In this document: positions 1-8,808 of the stretch, piece after piece
Layout: each line of letters begins with the position of its first letter
Position numbering within the stretch: the stretch's first letter is position 1
From: Brachyspira aalborgi
Lineage (GTDB): Bacteria; Spirochaetota; Brachyspiria; Brachyspirales; Brachyspiraceae
Length of the DNA: 64,000 nucleotides
Assembly: GCF_008016455.1 (NCBI RefSeq)
Contig: NZ_SAXU01000001.1
Coordinates: forward strand, 310,001-374,000
Direction of reading: 5' to 3'
The notes under the pieces: model-generated
Database searches by the model: none
The model's input: only the letters and a program-made list of their open reading frames with translations
Told to the model about the DNA's origin: nothing
Program-made: the position numbers and the translations under genes

Positions 1-1
1 A

Positions 2-283
2 GGAAAAAAATTAATATTAACCGATGACGCTATAAATTATATAGTCGATAGAGCTTCGGGAATGGATATGGGAGCGAGAGCATTAAAAAGTATAGTCGAA
101 ACGGCAATGGTTAATATATTATTTAATTTGGACGGAATAAAAGGAAATTCTCTAACTTTAACGAGAGACGATATTGAAGAAGTATTTAATAAAAAAGAAA
201 CTGTAATTTCAAATAAAGAAGATATATTAAAAAAATCTAATATTAATATTGCGAAAAAAGACGATAAAAACTATATGGCTTGA
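2..283 (+). CDS. clpX: ClpX, ATP-dependent protease ATPase subunit (3' part)
   Basis: Only the C-terminal part is in the window; the frame is open to the left edge. It reads LILTDDAINYIVDRASG, then MDMGARALKSIVETAM, which is the C-terminal small AAA+ subdomain of ClpX, including the GARxLxSIVE sensor-2 region. ClpX unfolds substrates and feeds them to ClpP. The last ~30 residues are Lys/Asn/Asp-rich and look like a lineage-specific tail. The stop is TGA at 281-283. A related Clp/Hsp100 C-terminus is less likely because of the characteristic GARALKSIVE segment. Confidence 0.8.
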   Translation, partial: GKKLILTDDAINYIVDRASGMDMGARALKSIVETAMVNILFNLDGIKGNSLTLTRDDIEEVFNKKETVISNKEDILKKSNINIAKKDDKNYMA

Positions 284-385
284 TTTTACTTTATATATAT
301 TTTTTTGTTATATATAGTATAAATAATTGAAAGTAAAACAAGATAGAAAATAAAGTTATAAATTTAGAATTGGAGTTTGCAGAAG

Positions 386-955
386 ATGGAAATAAAAGAA
401 AAAGAATCGCTCAAAGATTATGAGTTAATAGAAGAATATAAAAAAGGCAATAATGAAGCTTTAGATATATTATTAACGAGATATAAAAATTATATTTTTA
501 ATATATCTTATCGCTTTATGCATAATTATGAAGACGCTATGGATTTAACGCAGGATGTTTTGATTCGCGTTTATAAAGCGATAGGAAGATATGAAGAGCG
601 AAATTATTTTAAGGGTTGGCTATACAGAATAATAAGCAATACGGCTATAAATATGTATACAAAAGCCTATAGAAGAGAATCGCCTTATCTTGAAAAATTA
701 GATATTGTTGACGATAAAAGATATAACACGGAAAAAGAATATGAAAGAGTTTATTTGCAGGGAAAAATTTATAGCGCTTCTATGAAATTGAAAGGAAAGC
801 AAAGGGATGTGTTTATATTGAGATATTATGAAAATTATTCGTATAAGGAAATTGCAAATATACTTAATATTTCAAGCGATTCGGCTAAAAGCAATTATTC
901 TTATGCGCTTAAAAAAATGAAATCTTTATTAGAAAAAGAAAGGACTCTTTTATGA
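386..955 (+). CDS. ECF-family RNA polymerase sigma factor
   Basis: A 189-residue sigma-70 family protein of the extracytoplasmic-function type. Region 2 lies at about residues 25-90 (RYKNYIFNISYRFMHNYEDA, then DLTQDVLIRVYKA and FKGWLYRIISNTAIN). Region 4 lies at about 130-185 (QRDVFILRYYENYSYKEIAN, recognition helix near SSDSAKSNYSYALKK). There is no region 1 or 3, as in ECF factors. I chose ATG 386 because the GGAG at 372-375 is 10 nt upstream; the in-frame TTG at 377 nearly abuts that GGAG. The stop overlaps the next start by 4 bp (ATGA), so the two are translationally coupled, typical of a sigma/anti-sigma pair. Two RpoE-like promoter matches occur elsewhere in the window (49807, 57651). 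Confidence 0.9.
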   Translation: MEIKEKESLKDYELIEEYKKGNNEALDILLTRYKNYIFNISYRFMHNYEDAMDLTQDVLIRVYKAIGRYEERNYFKGWLYRIISNTAINMYTKAYRRESPYLEKLDIVDDKRYNTEKEYERVYLQGKIYSASMKLKGKQRDVFILRYYENYSYKEIANILNISSDSAKSNYSYALKKMKSLLEKERTLL

Positions 956-1284
956 AACTATATGAGATTATGAAATTTAAAAACAGAATTGAAAAAAGAA
1001 AATCTTATTTTGAGTTGCCAACTTTACCCGATAGAGAATGGCAGCATCTTTTAAGCATAGCTAGAATTGAAAAAACTAACGATATTAAAGATTATAATAT
1101 TGCAGATAAATTATATTCTTTTATGTGTTCTAAAAAACTTTCATTTGTTTTATCTATAGCCATAATTGTGGCTTTAATGTTTTCTCTGTTGTTTTCAAAT
1201 GCCGTAAATGAAAATAATAATACGGCTTCAAATAATAGAGTAAATGCTCCTATAGTTAATATTTCTAATAATAGTTTTATTTGA
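952..1284 (+). CDS. Single-pass membrane protein, candidate anti-sigma factor
   Basis: A 110-residue protein whose ATG overlaps the sigma-factor stop; AAAGGA lies 7 nt upstream. Residues 1-60 are charged and would be cytoplasmic, about 63-83 form one hydrophobic helix (FVLSIAIIVALMFSLLFS), and the rest is an Asn-rich short external tail. I see no zinc-binding HxxxCxxC motif of ZAS-type anti-sigma factors. The anti-sigma call rests only on its coupling to the ECF gene and its topology (cytoplasmic head, one TM). It could equally be an unrelated small membrane protein. Confidence 0.6.
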   Translation: MKLYEIMKFKNRIEKRKSYFELPTLPDREWQHLLSIARIEKTNDIKDYNIADKLYSFMCSKKLSFVLSIAIIVALMFSLLFSNAVNENNNTASNNRVNAPIVNISNNSFI

Positions 1285-1374
1285 TTTATAAATATGTAAT
1301 TATAGGTTTTTAAATATTTGTATATTAAATTTCTTATTAAAACCGATAATTATAATAAATTTATATTTTCTTAC

Positions 1375-1403
1375 TTGAATAAATAATATATTAAATATAT
1401 AAT
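1375..1403 (+). promoter_or_regulatory. Sigma-70 type promoter of clpC
   Basis: TTGAAT (1375-1380), 17-nt spacer, TATAAT (1398-1403). This places a transcription start near 1410, about 23 nt before the clpC ATG. No CtsR or CIRCE type repeat is visible in 1285-1432. Confidence 0.6.
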
Positions 1404-1432
1404 AGATTAAGTTATAAATTAGGATAACAATT

Positions 1433-3925
1433 ATGTGGCAATTTCATTTAACCAGAAGAGCTAAAGTAGTTATAGATTTTTACTCTCAAGAAGAAGCGAA
1501 AAGATTAAATCATGACCAAGTGACTCCCGAGCATGTTTTATTGGGTTTGCTTCGAGAACCTGAATCTATAGCCATAAAATCTTTAAGAAATTTAAAAGTA
1601 GATTTGGATAAACTTAAAATAGAATTGGAAACTTCAATGGCTAAATCTTCTTCAAATACGAAATTATTTGGACAAATTCCAACCTCTCCAAGAGTTCAAA
1701 GATTAATAGCTTTTTCTGCGGAAGAAGCGAAAGCATTCGGACATAATTATATCGGAACGGAACATTTGCTTTTAGGATTATTGAGAGAAGAAAACGGAGT
1801 AGCTTATAATGTTCTTACAAGTTTAGGAATAGAGTTAAATTCTCTAAAACAGGAAATAATGAAAGTAATCGGAGTAGTAGGAGTAGCCGCCACAAATTCA
1901 AACGAACAAGCTCATCAAGATGAAGTTGTAAGAAAAGTAAAAACTCCCACTTTAGACCAATTTGCAAGAGACTTGACAAAACTTGCAAGAGAAAAAGCAT
2001 TAGATAAAGTTATAGGAAGAGAAAACGAAGTAATGCGAGTCGTTCAAATTTTATCAAGAAGAAAGAAAAATAATCCAATACTTTTAGGCGAGCCTGGAGT
2101 CGGCAAAACCGCTATAGTCGAAGGATTAGCAGAAAAAATTGTGGAAACCGATGTTCCCGATATTCTTCTTAAAAAGAGAGTTTTAACTTTAGATTTGTCT
2201 TCCGTAGTCGCTGGAACAAAATATAGGGGAGAATTTGAAGAGAGAATAAAAAATATAGTTATGGAGATAAAAAAAGCGAATAATATAATAATATTTATAG
2301 ACGAACTTCATACTATAATCGGAGCTGGCGGTGCGGAAGGCGCTCTGGATGCCGCCAATATGTTAAAACCCGCTCTTTCAAGAGGCGAGATTCAATGTAT
2401 TGGAGCTACTACAATTAACGAATATAAAAAATATATAGAAAAAGACGGCGCTTTGGTTAGAAGATTTCAGCCTGTTAATGTAGAAGAGCCTAATATCGAA
2501 GACGCTATTGAAATATTAAACGGAATTAAACCGCAATATGAAGAACATCATAATGTAAAATATACTAACGAAGCAATAAATGCGGCGGTAGTTTTAAGCA
2601 AAAGATATATAACCGAAAGATATTTACCCGATAAAGCTATAGATTTGATAGACGAAGCAGGCTCAAGAGCGAGATTAATTAATATGACAAGACCTCTTGA
2701 ATTAAAAGATATTGAAGAAGAAATAAAAAAACTTGACGAAGAAAAACAGAAATTTGCAGAAAGCCAAAATTTTGAAGAAGCGGCTCGTTTAAGAGACGAA
2801 GTTCGTTCTTTGCAAGATAAACTTTCAGAAAAACAAGAAAAATGGAGGAGCGAAAGAGATAAAATTCAAACATTAATCGAAGAAGACGATATAAGAAATG
2901 TAATATCCGAAATAACAAATATTCCCGTAAAAAGATTATTAAATTCCGAAAGCAAAAGATTAATAGGCATGGAAGAAGAATTGCATAAAAAAGTAGTAGG
3001 GCAGGAAGAAGCGATTTCTTCAATTTCTAAAGCGATAAGAAGAAGCAGAGCGGGATTAAAATCTTCAAAAAGACCTTTGGGAAGTTTTATATTTTTAGGA
3101 CCTACGGGAGTCGGTAAAACCGCTTTGGCAAAAGTTTTGTCGGAATTTATGTTTGGAAATAGTGAGGCTTTAATAAGAATAGATATGAGCGAGTTTATGG
3201 AAAAATTCGCCGTTAGCAGACTTATAGGAGCGCCTCCAGGATATATAGGTTATGAAGAAGGCGGCGGACTTACCGAAAAAGTGAGAAGAAAACCTTATTC
3301 TTTAATATTGTTTGACGAAATAGAAAAAGCTCATCCCGATGTGACGAATATACTTTTGCAAGTTTTGGAAGAAGGACAGCTTACCGATAATTTCGGAAGA
3401 AAGGTTGATTTTTCAAATACGATAATTATAATAACGAGTAATCTTGGAGCGAGAGATATTGTTAAAGGAAGTTCTTTAGGATTTAATGCCATAGGAAGCG
3501 AAAAAGACGCTAATGATATAAAGAATTTTGCTTTAGAAGAATTGAAACAGAATTTTAATCCCGAGTTCTTAAATAGAATAGACGATATTATAGTTTTTCA
3601 TACTCTTACGAAAGAAGATTTAAAAGAGATTATAGATATAATGCTTAAAGAATTGAACGAATCGATTAAAGAAAGAAATATAATAATTAATTTAACTGAC
3701 GAAGCTAAACTTTATATAATCGACAAAGGTTTTGATAAAAAATACGGAGCGAGAAGTTTAAGAAGAGCGATACAGAAAGAGATTGAAGATTATATAAGCG
3801 GCGAGATTTTATTCGGACATATAGATGACGGAGATATTATTAATGTCGATAGTCATGGAAATTCTTTAATGTTTTCTTATATTAAGTGCGCTAAAGCAGA
3901 AGATAAAGAATTATCGAAAAGTTGA
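1433..3925 (+). CDS. clpC: ClpC, Hsp100 ATP-dependent unfoldase
   Basis: An 830-residue class I Clp ATPase acting in cytoplasmic protein quality control, presumably with ClpP. The order is: two Clp_N repeats (residues ~1-145, with [12 protein letters not shown] and [13 protein letters not shown]), AAA-1 with Walker A GEPGVGKT (219-226) and IIFIDELHT, a UVR-type coiled segment at ~426-462 ([11 protein letters not shown]), AAA-2 with Walker A GPTGVGKT (556-563) and [11 protein letters not shown], and the C-terminal ClpB_D2 domain. The UVR segment and the short middle region identify ClpC rather than ClpB or ClpA. ATG 1433 follows AGGA at 1421-1424. Confidence 0.95.
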   Translation: MWQFHLTRRAKVVIDFYSQEEAKRLNHDQVTPEHVLLGLLREPESIAIKSLRNLKVDLDKLKIELETSMAKSSSNTKLFGQIPTSPRVQRLIAFSAEEAKAFGHNYIGTEHLLLGLLREENGVAYNVLTSLGIELNSLKQEIMKVIGVVGVAATNSNEQAHQDEVVRKVKTPTLDQFARDLTKLAREKALDKVIGRENEVMRVVQILSRRKKNNPILLGEPGVGKTAIVEGLAEKIVETDVPDILLKKRVLTLDLSSVVAGTKYRGEFEERIKNIVMEIKKANNIIIFIDELHTIIGAGGAEGALDAANMLKPALSRGEIQCIGATTINEYKKYIEKDGALVRRFQPVNVEEPNIEDAIEILNGIKPQYEEHHNVKYTNEAINAAVVLSKRYITERYLPDKAIDLIDEAGSRARLINMTRPLELKDIEEEIKKLDEEKQKFAESQNFEEAARLRDEVRSLQDKLSEKQEKWRSERDKIQTLIEEDDIRNVISEITNIPVKRLLNSESKRLIGMEEELHKKVVGQEEAISSISKAIRRSRAGLKSSKRPLGSFIFLGPTGVGKTALAKVLSEFMFGNSEALIRIDMSEFMEKFAVSRLIGAPPGYIGYEEGGGLTEKVRRKPYSLILFDEIEKAHPDVTNILLQVLEEGQLTDNFGRKVDFSNTIIIITSNLGARDIVKGSSLGFNAIGSEKDANDIKNFALEELKQNFNPEFLNRIDDIIVFHTLTKEDLKEIIDIMLKELNESIKERNIIINLTDEAKLYIIDKGFDKKYGARSLRRAIQKEIEDYISGEILFGHIDDGDIINVDSHGNSLMFSYIKCAKAEDKELSKS

Positions 3926-4019
3926 TTTTTAATTTTTTTAATTCATAAAAATATTATTATTTTGATAGCTTTAACCTAATTATTAATATTTAAAATTATA
4001 ATTTTTTTTAATTTAACGC

Positions 4020-4047
4020 TTGACTTATTTTTAATATATTGTATAAT
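4020..4047 (+). promoter_or_regulatory. Strong sigma-70 promoter of the repeat-leader operon
   Basis: TTGACT (4020-4025), 16-nt spacer, TATAAT (4042-4047). The expected transcription start is 4054-4055, exactly at the ATG of the mini-ORF that carries the AGCTC repeat, so that ORF would be leaderless. The 94 nt between clpC and this promoter (3926-4019) hold no other recognisable signal. Confidence 0.65.
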
Positions 4048-4054
4048 TTTAACT

Positions 4055-4141
4055 ATGTTAAATAAAAATGAAATACTAAAAACAATAAATTCTGCAGCAG
4101 CTCAGCTCAGCTCAGCTCAGCTCAGCTCAGCTTCACTTTAA
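4055..4141 (+). CDS. Leaderless mini-ORF containing AGCTC repeats
   Basis: An ATG at the predicted transcription start opens a 28-residue ORF beginning MLNKNEILKTINSA, then AQLSS repeats encoded by the pentanucleotide array, and stopping at TAA 4139-4141 seven bases after the array. No ribosome-binding site is present or possible. Adding one 5-nt unit moves the ribosome into a frame open to TGA 4323-4325, past the ATG of the next gene at 4306. Removing one unit moves it into a frame open to TAA 4285-4287, just before that gene. The product itself is unknown; a regulatory leader or a remnant of a longer gene are both possible. Confidence 0.4.
   Translation: MLNKNEILKTINSAAAQLSSAQLSSASL
4099..4132 (+). 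repeat. Pentanucleotide tandem repeat (AGCTC)n
   Basis: Six perfect AGCTC units plus AGCT (34 nt, about 6.8 copies), flanked by GCAGC and TCAC. Five is not a multiple of three, so copy-number change by slipped-strand mispairing shifts the frame of the mini-ORF that spans it. The array is strikingly GC-rich compared with the surrounding AT-rich DNA. Confidence 0.97.
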
Positions 4142-4305
4142 ACTTTTTAAAATTTTATGTTTACTTATTAATTATAAAAACTATTATATTTATTTTGAGC
4201 TCATATTTGATAAAATCGTTTATTCAATCAAATTATTATATAACGAAAATAACGGCTTCAATAAGCTTTTATTTAAAAATATATTAAAAATGAAAGGATA
4301 TATTT

Positions 4306-4557
4306 ATGTCAAATTTTTATTGTGAATATTGCGGGAAAAAGTTTACATCTATACCGCAACTAACAAGTTCGTTTTGTCCTAAACATCCTGACGGTTTTTC
4401 TAAAGGAAAGCATAAACTTTACGAAGGAAGCGAAAAGTCTCAATATTTTTGTAAATATTGCGGAAAGAAATTTTCTTCCCTACAACCGCTTACAGCCTCA
4501 TCATGTCCTCGACATCCAGATGGATTTTGTAAAGGTAAACATGCGCCAGCTTTATAA
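4306..4557 (+). CDS. Small protein with two tandem zinc-ribbon units
   Basis: An 83-residue protein made of two near-identical halves. Each half has CxxCGKKF, then CPxHPxGFxKGKH: Cys6, Cys9, Cys24, His27 in the first and Cys49, Cys52, Cys67, His70 in the second, with a further conserved His (36, 79). This arrangement would bind one zinc ion per half. It has no signal peptide or TM segment. AAAGGA at 4292-4297 supports ATG 4306. It is the first conventional gene of a closely spaced same-strand run to 9312, and sits behind the AGCTC repeat leader. The function is unknown; zinc binding is inferred from the motif. Confidence 0.85.
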   Translation: MSNFYCEYCGKKFTSIPQLTSSFCPKHPDGFSKGKHKLYEGSEKSQYFCKYCGKKFSSLQPLTASSCPRHPDGFCKGKHAPAL

Positions 4558-4583
4558 AAAATTAAAAAATAAAGGAGATTTTT

Positions 4584-4910
4584 ATGAGCGAATATAATAA
4601 CGAATATAACGAAAATCAACCAGCATCTCAAGGAATAAAACCATGGATACCTTTAATTTTGGCTTTAATATATACAGTTTCGCCAATAGATTTAGTTCCC
4701 GATTTTATTCCGATTGTCGGATGGTTTGAAGACGCTTTATTGCTTTTGGTAGGAGGACTTAACGGCATTCAAAATGGAGTATTAGAAGCTAACAGTTCAT
4801 TAAGGACATTAATAAAATATTTAAAGTGGGGGCTTTTAATAATCGGCGGAATTGCAATATTGATTGTAGTTCTTTTGGTAGTGTTGGTATTTAAAGTCGT
4901 GACTAAATAA
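4584..4910 (+). CDS. DUF1232 (YkvA-like) membrane protein
   Basis: A 108-residue protein. After a hydrophilic start (~20 residues) comes the DUF1232 signature IYTVSPIDLVPDFIPIVGWF (about residues 32-51), a loop, then a strong C-terminal hydrophobic helix at ~82-105. The family is widespread, membrane-associated and of unknown molecular role. GGAG 8 nt upstream supports ATG 4584. It lies 26 nt after the zinc-ribbon gene and 34 nt before the TPR gene, so it is probably co-transcribed with both. Confidence 0.85.
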   Translation: MSEYNNEYNENQPASQGIKPWIPLILALIYTVSPIDLVPDFIPIVGWFEDALLLLVGGLNGIQNGVLEANSSLRTLIKYLKWGLLIIGGIAILIVVLLVVLVFKVVTK

Positions 4911-4944
4911 ATAATTAAAATAGATAGATAGAAGGAGAATAAAA

Positions 4945-7872
4945 ATGGAAAACCTAACTAATGAAGAAAAAGATTATTATGAGCTTTTGGCAGATATGCT
5001 TGACGATGGCATTATAGACGGTAGCGAAAGAGATTTATTAAACAAACGAAAAGAAAAATATCAAATATCGGACGAAAGAGCAAAGGAAATAGAGGATTTT
5101 GCAAAGCAGGAATATTTGGAAAGTAAAACTCCGCAATTTGAAACTGACGGCGAAAAAGATTATTACGATTTATTAGTCGATATGCTTGACGATGGAGTTA
5201 TAGACGAAAGCGAAAGGAATATATTAAACAAGAGAAAAGAAAAATACGGAATTTCGGACGAAAGAGCGAAAGAACTTGAAAATTTTGCTAAAAGTTTAAA
5301 TACGCAAGAACAAGGCAAGCCTATTAAAATTAAGAAAAAAGTTATTAAGAAAGTGATTATAAAAGAAAAAGAAGAAAAAGAGGATGACGATTTATTTGAA
5401 CAAGGAAAATCTGATTATGAAAATGAGGAATATGATAAAGCCATAGAAATATTTAAAAAAGCGGTTGAATTAAATCCTGATAATGAATTTAATTGGAATT
5501 GGTTGGGTTGTTCATATAATAAAAACGGGCAATATAAAGAGGCTATTAACTCTTTATTAAAAGCAGTAGAATTAAATCCTAATAGTGAGGGTAATTATTA
5601 TTGGTTAGGACGCTCATATAATGATAACGAACAATATAAAGAGGCTATTAACTCTTTATTGAAAGCTGTAGAATTAAATCCTGATGATGAATTTAATTGG
5701 TATTGGTTAGGAACTTCATATAATCAAAATGGGCAATATCAAGAGGCTATAAATTCATTATTAAAAGCAGTAGAATTAAATCCTGATAATGAATTTAATT
5801 GGCAGTGGTTAGGAAGTTCATATAATCAAAATGGGCAATATCAAGAGGCTATTAACTCTTTATTAAAAGCCGTAGAATTAAATCCTGATGATTATTTAAA
5901 TTGGCATTGGTTAGGAAATTCATATTATGAAAATGGACAATATCAAGAGGCTATAAACTCTTTATTAAAAGCCGTAGAATTAAATCCTGATAATTATTTA
6001 AATTGGCAGTGGCTAGGACACTCATATTATTTTAATAATCAATATCAAGAGGCTATTAACTCTTTATTGAAAGCCGTAGAGTTAAATCCTGATAATGAAT
6101 TTAATTGTTATTTTTTAGGACACTCATATTATTTTAATAATCAATATCAAGAGGCTATTAACTCTTTATTAAAAGCTGTAGAATTAAATCCTGATAATGA
6201 ATTTAATTGGCAGTGGTTAGGAAGTTCATATTACAAAAATGGGCAATATCAAGAGGCTATAAATTCATTATTAAAAGCAGTAGAATTGAATCCTGATAGT
6301 AAATTTGGTTGGTTTGAATTAGGATGCTCATATAATCAAAATGGGCAATATCAAGAAGCTATCAATTCTTTATTAAAAGAGGTAGAATTAAATCCTGATG
6401 ATTATTTAAATTGGTTTTGGTTAGGACACTCATATTATAAAAATGGGCAATATCAAGAGGCTATTAACTCTTTATTAAAAGCTGTAGAATTAAATCCTAA
6501 TAGTGAGGGTAATTATTATTGGTTAGGTCGTTCATATAACGATAACAAACAATATAAAGAGGCAATAGAGTCTTTAGTTAAAGCCACTCAATTAGTTACA
6601 GATAGTCCCGAGTATTGGTATAGATTATGCATTGCATATAAAAATAATGAACAATATCAAGAAGCTATAAATTCTGGTTTAAAGGCTACGCAATTAAATC
6701 CCGATTATGCGGGTAATTGGCTTGAGTTGGGTTGTTCATATCAAAATAAAGAACAACATAAAGAAGAAATTTTAAGATTTTATAGTGGTTGTAAAATTAC
6801 AAAAAGTTATAAAAATATAGAAGCGATAAATTCTTTATTAAAAGCTTCAGAACTAAATCCTAATAATGCTGCAAATTGGTGTTGGTTGGGGCGTTCATAT
6901 ATTACTGCTGGAAATTACCAAAATGCAATAGAGTCTTTAGTTAAAGCCACTCAATTATATCCAGATAGTTCAGAGTATTGGTATAGGCTATGTATTGCAT
7001 ATTGTCGTAATAACCAATATCAAGATGCTATAAATTCTGGCTTAAAGGCTACACAATTAAATCCCAATTATGCTGGCAATTGGTTTGAATTAGGTGGAGC
7101 ATATAGAGATAATAAACAATACCAAAACGCAATAAATTCGTATCTAAAAGCGACTCAATTAAATCCTAACGATGACGAGTATTTTGTTTCATTAGGATGG
7201 GTTTATTATGATATGGAATTATATAAAGATGCGATGCAATCATTTATTGAAGCCTTAAAATTAAATGCTTCAAATAGTAATGCTTACTATGGAATTGGTA
7301 AAATTTTTATGGAAAGTAGCCAATATGATAAAGCTAAAGATGCAATTAAAAAAGCAATTGAATTAAATCCAAATATTAGCTTTTATAGTGACACTTTGAA
7401 TTTTTTATATTATCTAAATGAAGAATATGAGGAATTTATAAAATATTCTGAAAAATCTATTGAAAATGGAAATTTCGATGAAAATAGATATGGTGATTTA
7501 GGATATGCTTATTCTATTTTTGAAGATTATGATAATGCGGTTATTTCATACGAAAAATATATAGAATTTAGAAATTTAATTAAATTTAAAATAAGTTCTT
7601 ATGTTTGGAATAATTATGGCGTAGCTTTGGCAAATTTAGGAAGAATAGAAGAGGCTAGAAACGCTTATGCAAATGCCGTTAGAATAGACCCAGATAATGA
7701 AATAGCCAGAGATAATCTTAATAATATAGGATATTCAAGTAGAGGCTCTAATAATGGCGGTATTGTTTCTGGAATTTCAAGCACTATAGACGCAGTGAAT
7801 GAAGTATATAAAAAGGTAGACCCCGAAGTCGTTAAAGGCGTTGTGGATATTGTAAAATATTTTTTGAAGTGA
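4945..7872 (+). CDS. Large TPR repeat protein with duplicated N-terminal helical motif
   Basis: A 975-residue soluble protein. Residues ~3-52 and ~68-115 are two copies of a helical unit (EKDYYxLLxDMLDDGxIDxSER, then LLNKRKEKY and ISDERAKE) with an acidic DDGxID turn. A Lys/Glu-rich linker (~120-150) follows, then about 22 tetratricopeptide repeats of 34 residues. Units 2-11 are nearly identical (consensus QYQEAINSLLKAVELNPD). Units 12-13 and 15-16 form a duplicated pair, and unit 14 carries an irregular ~19-residue insertion (near LRFYSGCKITKSYKN). TPRs are protein-interaction scaffolds; no catalytic domain or signal peptide is seen. GGAG 8 nt upstream supports the start. Confidence 0.9.
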   Translation: MENLTNEEKDYYELLADMLDDGIIDGSERDLLNKRKEKYQISDERAKEIEDFAKQEYLESKTPQFETDGEKDYYDLLVDMLDDGVIDESERNILNKRKEKYGISDERAKELENFAKSLNTQEQGKPIKIKKKVIKKVIIKEKEEKEDDDLFEQGKSDYENEEYDKAIEIFKKAVELNPDNEFNWNWLGCSYNKNGQYKEAINSLLKAVELNPNSEGNYYWLGRSYNDNEQYKEAINSLLKAVELNPDDEFNWYWLGTSYNQNGQYQEAINSLLKAVELNPDNEFNWQWLGSSYNQNGQYQEAINSLLKAVELNPDDYLNWHWLGNSYYENGQYQEAINSLLKAVELNPDNYLNWQWLGHSYYFNNQYQEAINSLLKAVELNPDNEFNCYFLGHSYYFNNQYQEAINSLLKAVELNPDNEFNWQWLGSSYYKNGQYQEAINSLLKAVELNPDSKFGWFELGCSYNQNGQYQEAINSLLKEVELNPDDYLNWFWLGHSYYKNGQYQEAINSLLKAVELNPNSEGNYYWLGRSYNDNKQYKEAIESLVKATQLVTDSPEYWYRLCIAYKNNEQYQEAINSGLKATQLNPDYAGNWLELGCSYQNKEQHKEEILRFYSGCKITKSYKNIEAINSLLKASELNPNNAANWCWLGRSYITAGNYQNAIESLVKATQLYPDSSEYWYRLCIAYCRNNQYQDAINSGLKATQLNPNYAGNWFELGGAYRDNKQYQNAINSYLKATQLNPNDDEYFVSLGWVYYDMELYKDAMQSFIEALKLNASNSNAYYGIGKIFMESSQYDKAKDAIKKAIELNPNISFYSDTLNFLYYLNEEYEEFIKYSEKSIENGNFDENRYGDLGYAYSIFEDYDNAVISYEKYIEFRNLIKFKISSYVWNNYGVALANLGRIEEARNAYANAVRIDPDNEIARDNLNNIGYSSRGSNNGGIVSGISSTIDAVNEVYKKVDPEVVKGVVDIVKYFLK
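5494..6513 (+). repeat. Tandem 102-bp coding repeats (TPR units 2-11)
   Basis: Ten consecutive 102-bp units inside the TPR gene are highly similar at DNA level, with long identical stretches such as GAGGCTATTAACTCTTTATT recurring at 102-bp spacing. Unequal recombination between them would change length in whole 34-residue steps and keep the frame. Confidence 0.9.
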
Positions 7873-7903
7873 GATAAAGAATAATATTTAAAAGGAGTTT
7901 TAT

Positions 7904-8383
7904 ATGCAATATGCTTTATTATACAATAAAAAAGATAGCAAATATCATATTTATAAATCAACAAGAAAAGATATTAATATAGAAAAATTAGAATATATCT
8001 ATTATAGAAATGAAAATATTTATCTATATACAAATTGTTTGGACGAAAACATTAAAAAAGGAAAGCCTATTTATATAGACATTAAAATAAATAAATATCC
8101 TTTGTGTAATGAATATATTAAAATGAATGATTTTAATAGATTTGAAAAACATACGCTTACTTTTACTCCAAAAGAAGAATATCGTAATAAACTTTATAAC
8201 CCAAAGCTATATTATTATTTATATAAATTCAATAATAGAAAAGAAGCTGCTTATATCTATGCAGAAAGAAAAGTTATAATGATTTTTTCGTCATTATTTT
8301 ATTCTGAAAATGAAATGTGTCATAAATGCTTTTTAGAATTTATTAGAGAAGCATGCAATGAAAATGGTTCAAATATTAGGTAA
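7904..8383 (+). CDS. Unknown protein, member A of a paralogous Cys-motif pair
   Basis: A 159-residue protein of no family I recognise. It begins MQYALLYNKKDSKYHIY, has an isolated LCNEY Cys near residue 65, is rich in Tyr, Asn and Lys, and ends with a MCHKCFLEFIREAC segment, a CxxC knuckle in a helix. The next gene has the same plan (MGYAII start, HHIY, LCKE, VCPDCLERLIQ end), so the two look like diverged paralogues. No signal peptide or TM helix. AAGGAG upstream supports the start. It lies 31 nt after the TPR gene. Confidence 0.75.
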   Translation: MQYALLYNKKDSKYHIYKSTRKDINIEKLEYIYYRNENIYLYTNCLDENIKKGKPIYIDIKINKYPLCNEYIKMNDFNRFEKHTLTFTPKEEYRNKLYNPKLYYYLYKFNNRKEAAYIYAERKVIMIFSSLFYSENEMCHKCFLEFIREACNENGSNIR

Positions 8384-8395
8384 AAAGGAGATTTT

Positions 8396-8806
8396 ATGGG
8401 ATACGCTATTATACATAATTATTTTATAGGAAAAGAGGATAATATTCATCATATTTATAATGCTAATATAATATCAAATGTAGAAAATGGAATAATAATT
8501 AGAATAGGTGAGACTTCGTTATGTAAAGAAATAACTGTAACGGAAAATTTGGAACATACACTTTGGGTAAATTCTATATATCTTATAGCATCCGATATAG
8601 GAGTAAGTAAAAATTATAATTGTTATTTATATATTGAGTATCCTACTGAAAAAGATAAATATGACGGCGAAACTACTATTATGGAATATAAAGGATATGC
8701 GGAAGAAAATGATATTATTATGCTTTCTGCATTTATTGGCGAAACGGTATGTCCTGATTGTTTAGAGCGTCTAATACAAAATATATTAAGAAGAGAAGGA
8801 GAATAA
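8396..8806 (+). CDS. Unknown protein, member B of a paralogous Cys-motif pair
   Basis: A 136-residue protein starting 12 nt after its paralogue, with AAGGAG upstream. Shared features with the preceding gene are the MxYA start, a HIY motif around residues 18-21, a central LCKE, and a C-terminal VCPDCLERLIQNIL. The lone Cys plus CxxC could form a metal site or a redox pair; this is inference. No membrane or export signal. The function is unknown. Confidence 0.75.
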   Translation: MGYAIIHNYFIGKEDNIHHIYNANIISNVENGIIIRIGETSLCKEITVTENLEHTLWVNSIYLIASDIGVSKNYNCYLYIEYPTEKDKYDGETTIMEYKGYAEENDIIMLSAFIGETVCPDCLERLIQNILRREGE

Positions 8807-8808
8807 AA

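Noticed and set aside
1285-1432. CtsR or CIRCE operator upstream of clpC
   Set aside because: No GGTCAAA tandem repeat or CIRCE-type inverted repeat is present.
4440-4631. Minus-strand ORF opposite the zinc-ribbon gene
   Set aside because: Antisense shadow; the plus strand has conserved paired zinc motifs and a ribosome-binding site.
5494-6513. CRISPR-like regularly spaced repeats
   Set aside because: The 102-bp periodicity is the coding TPR array; there are no palindromic repeats or unique spacers, and no cas genes.
8758-8808. Longer N-terminus for the exported protein
   Set aside because: It would put charged residues from the upstream gene's frame before a clean signal peptide; ATG 8809 has its own GGAG.
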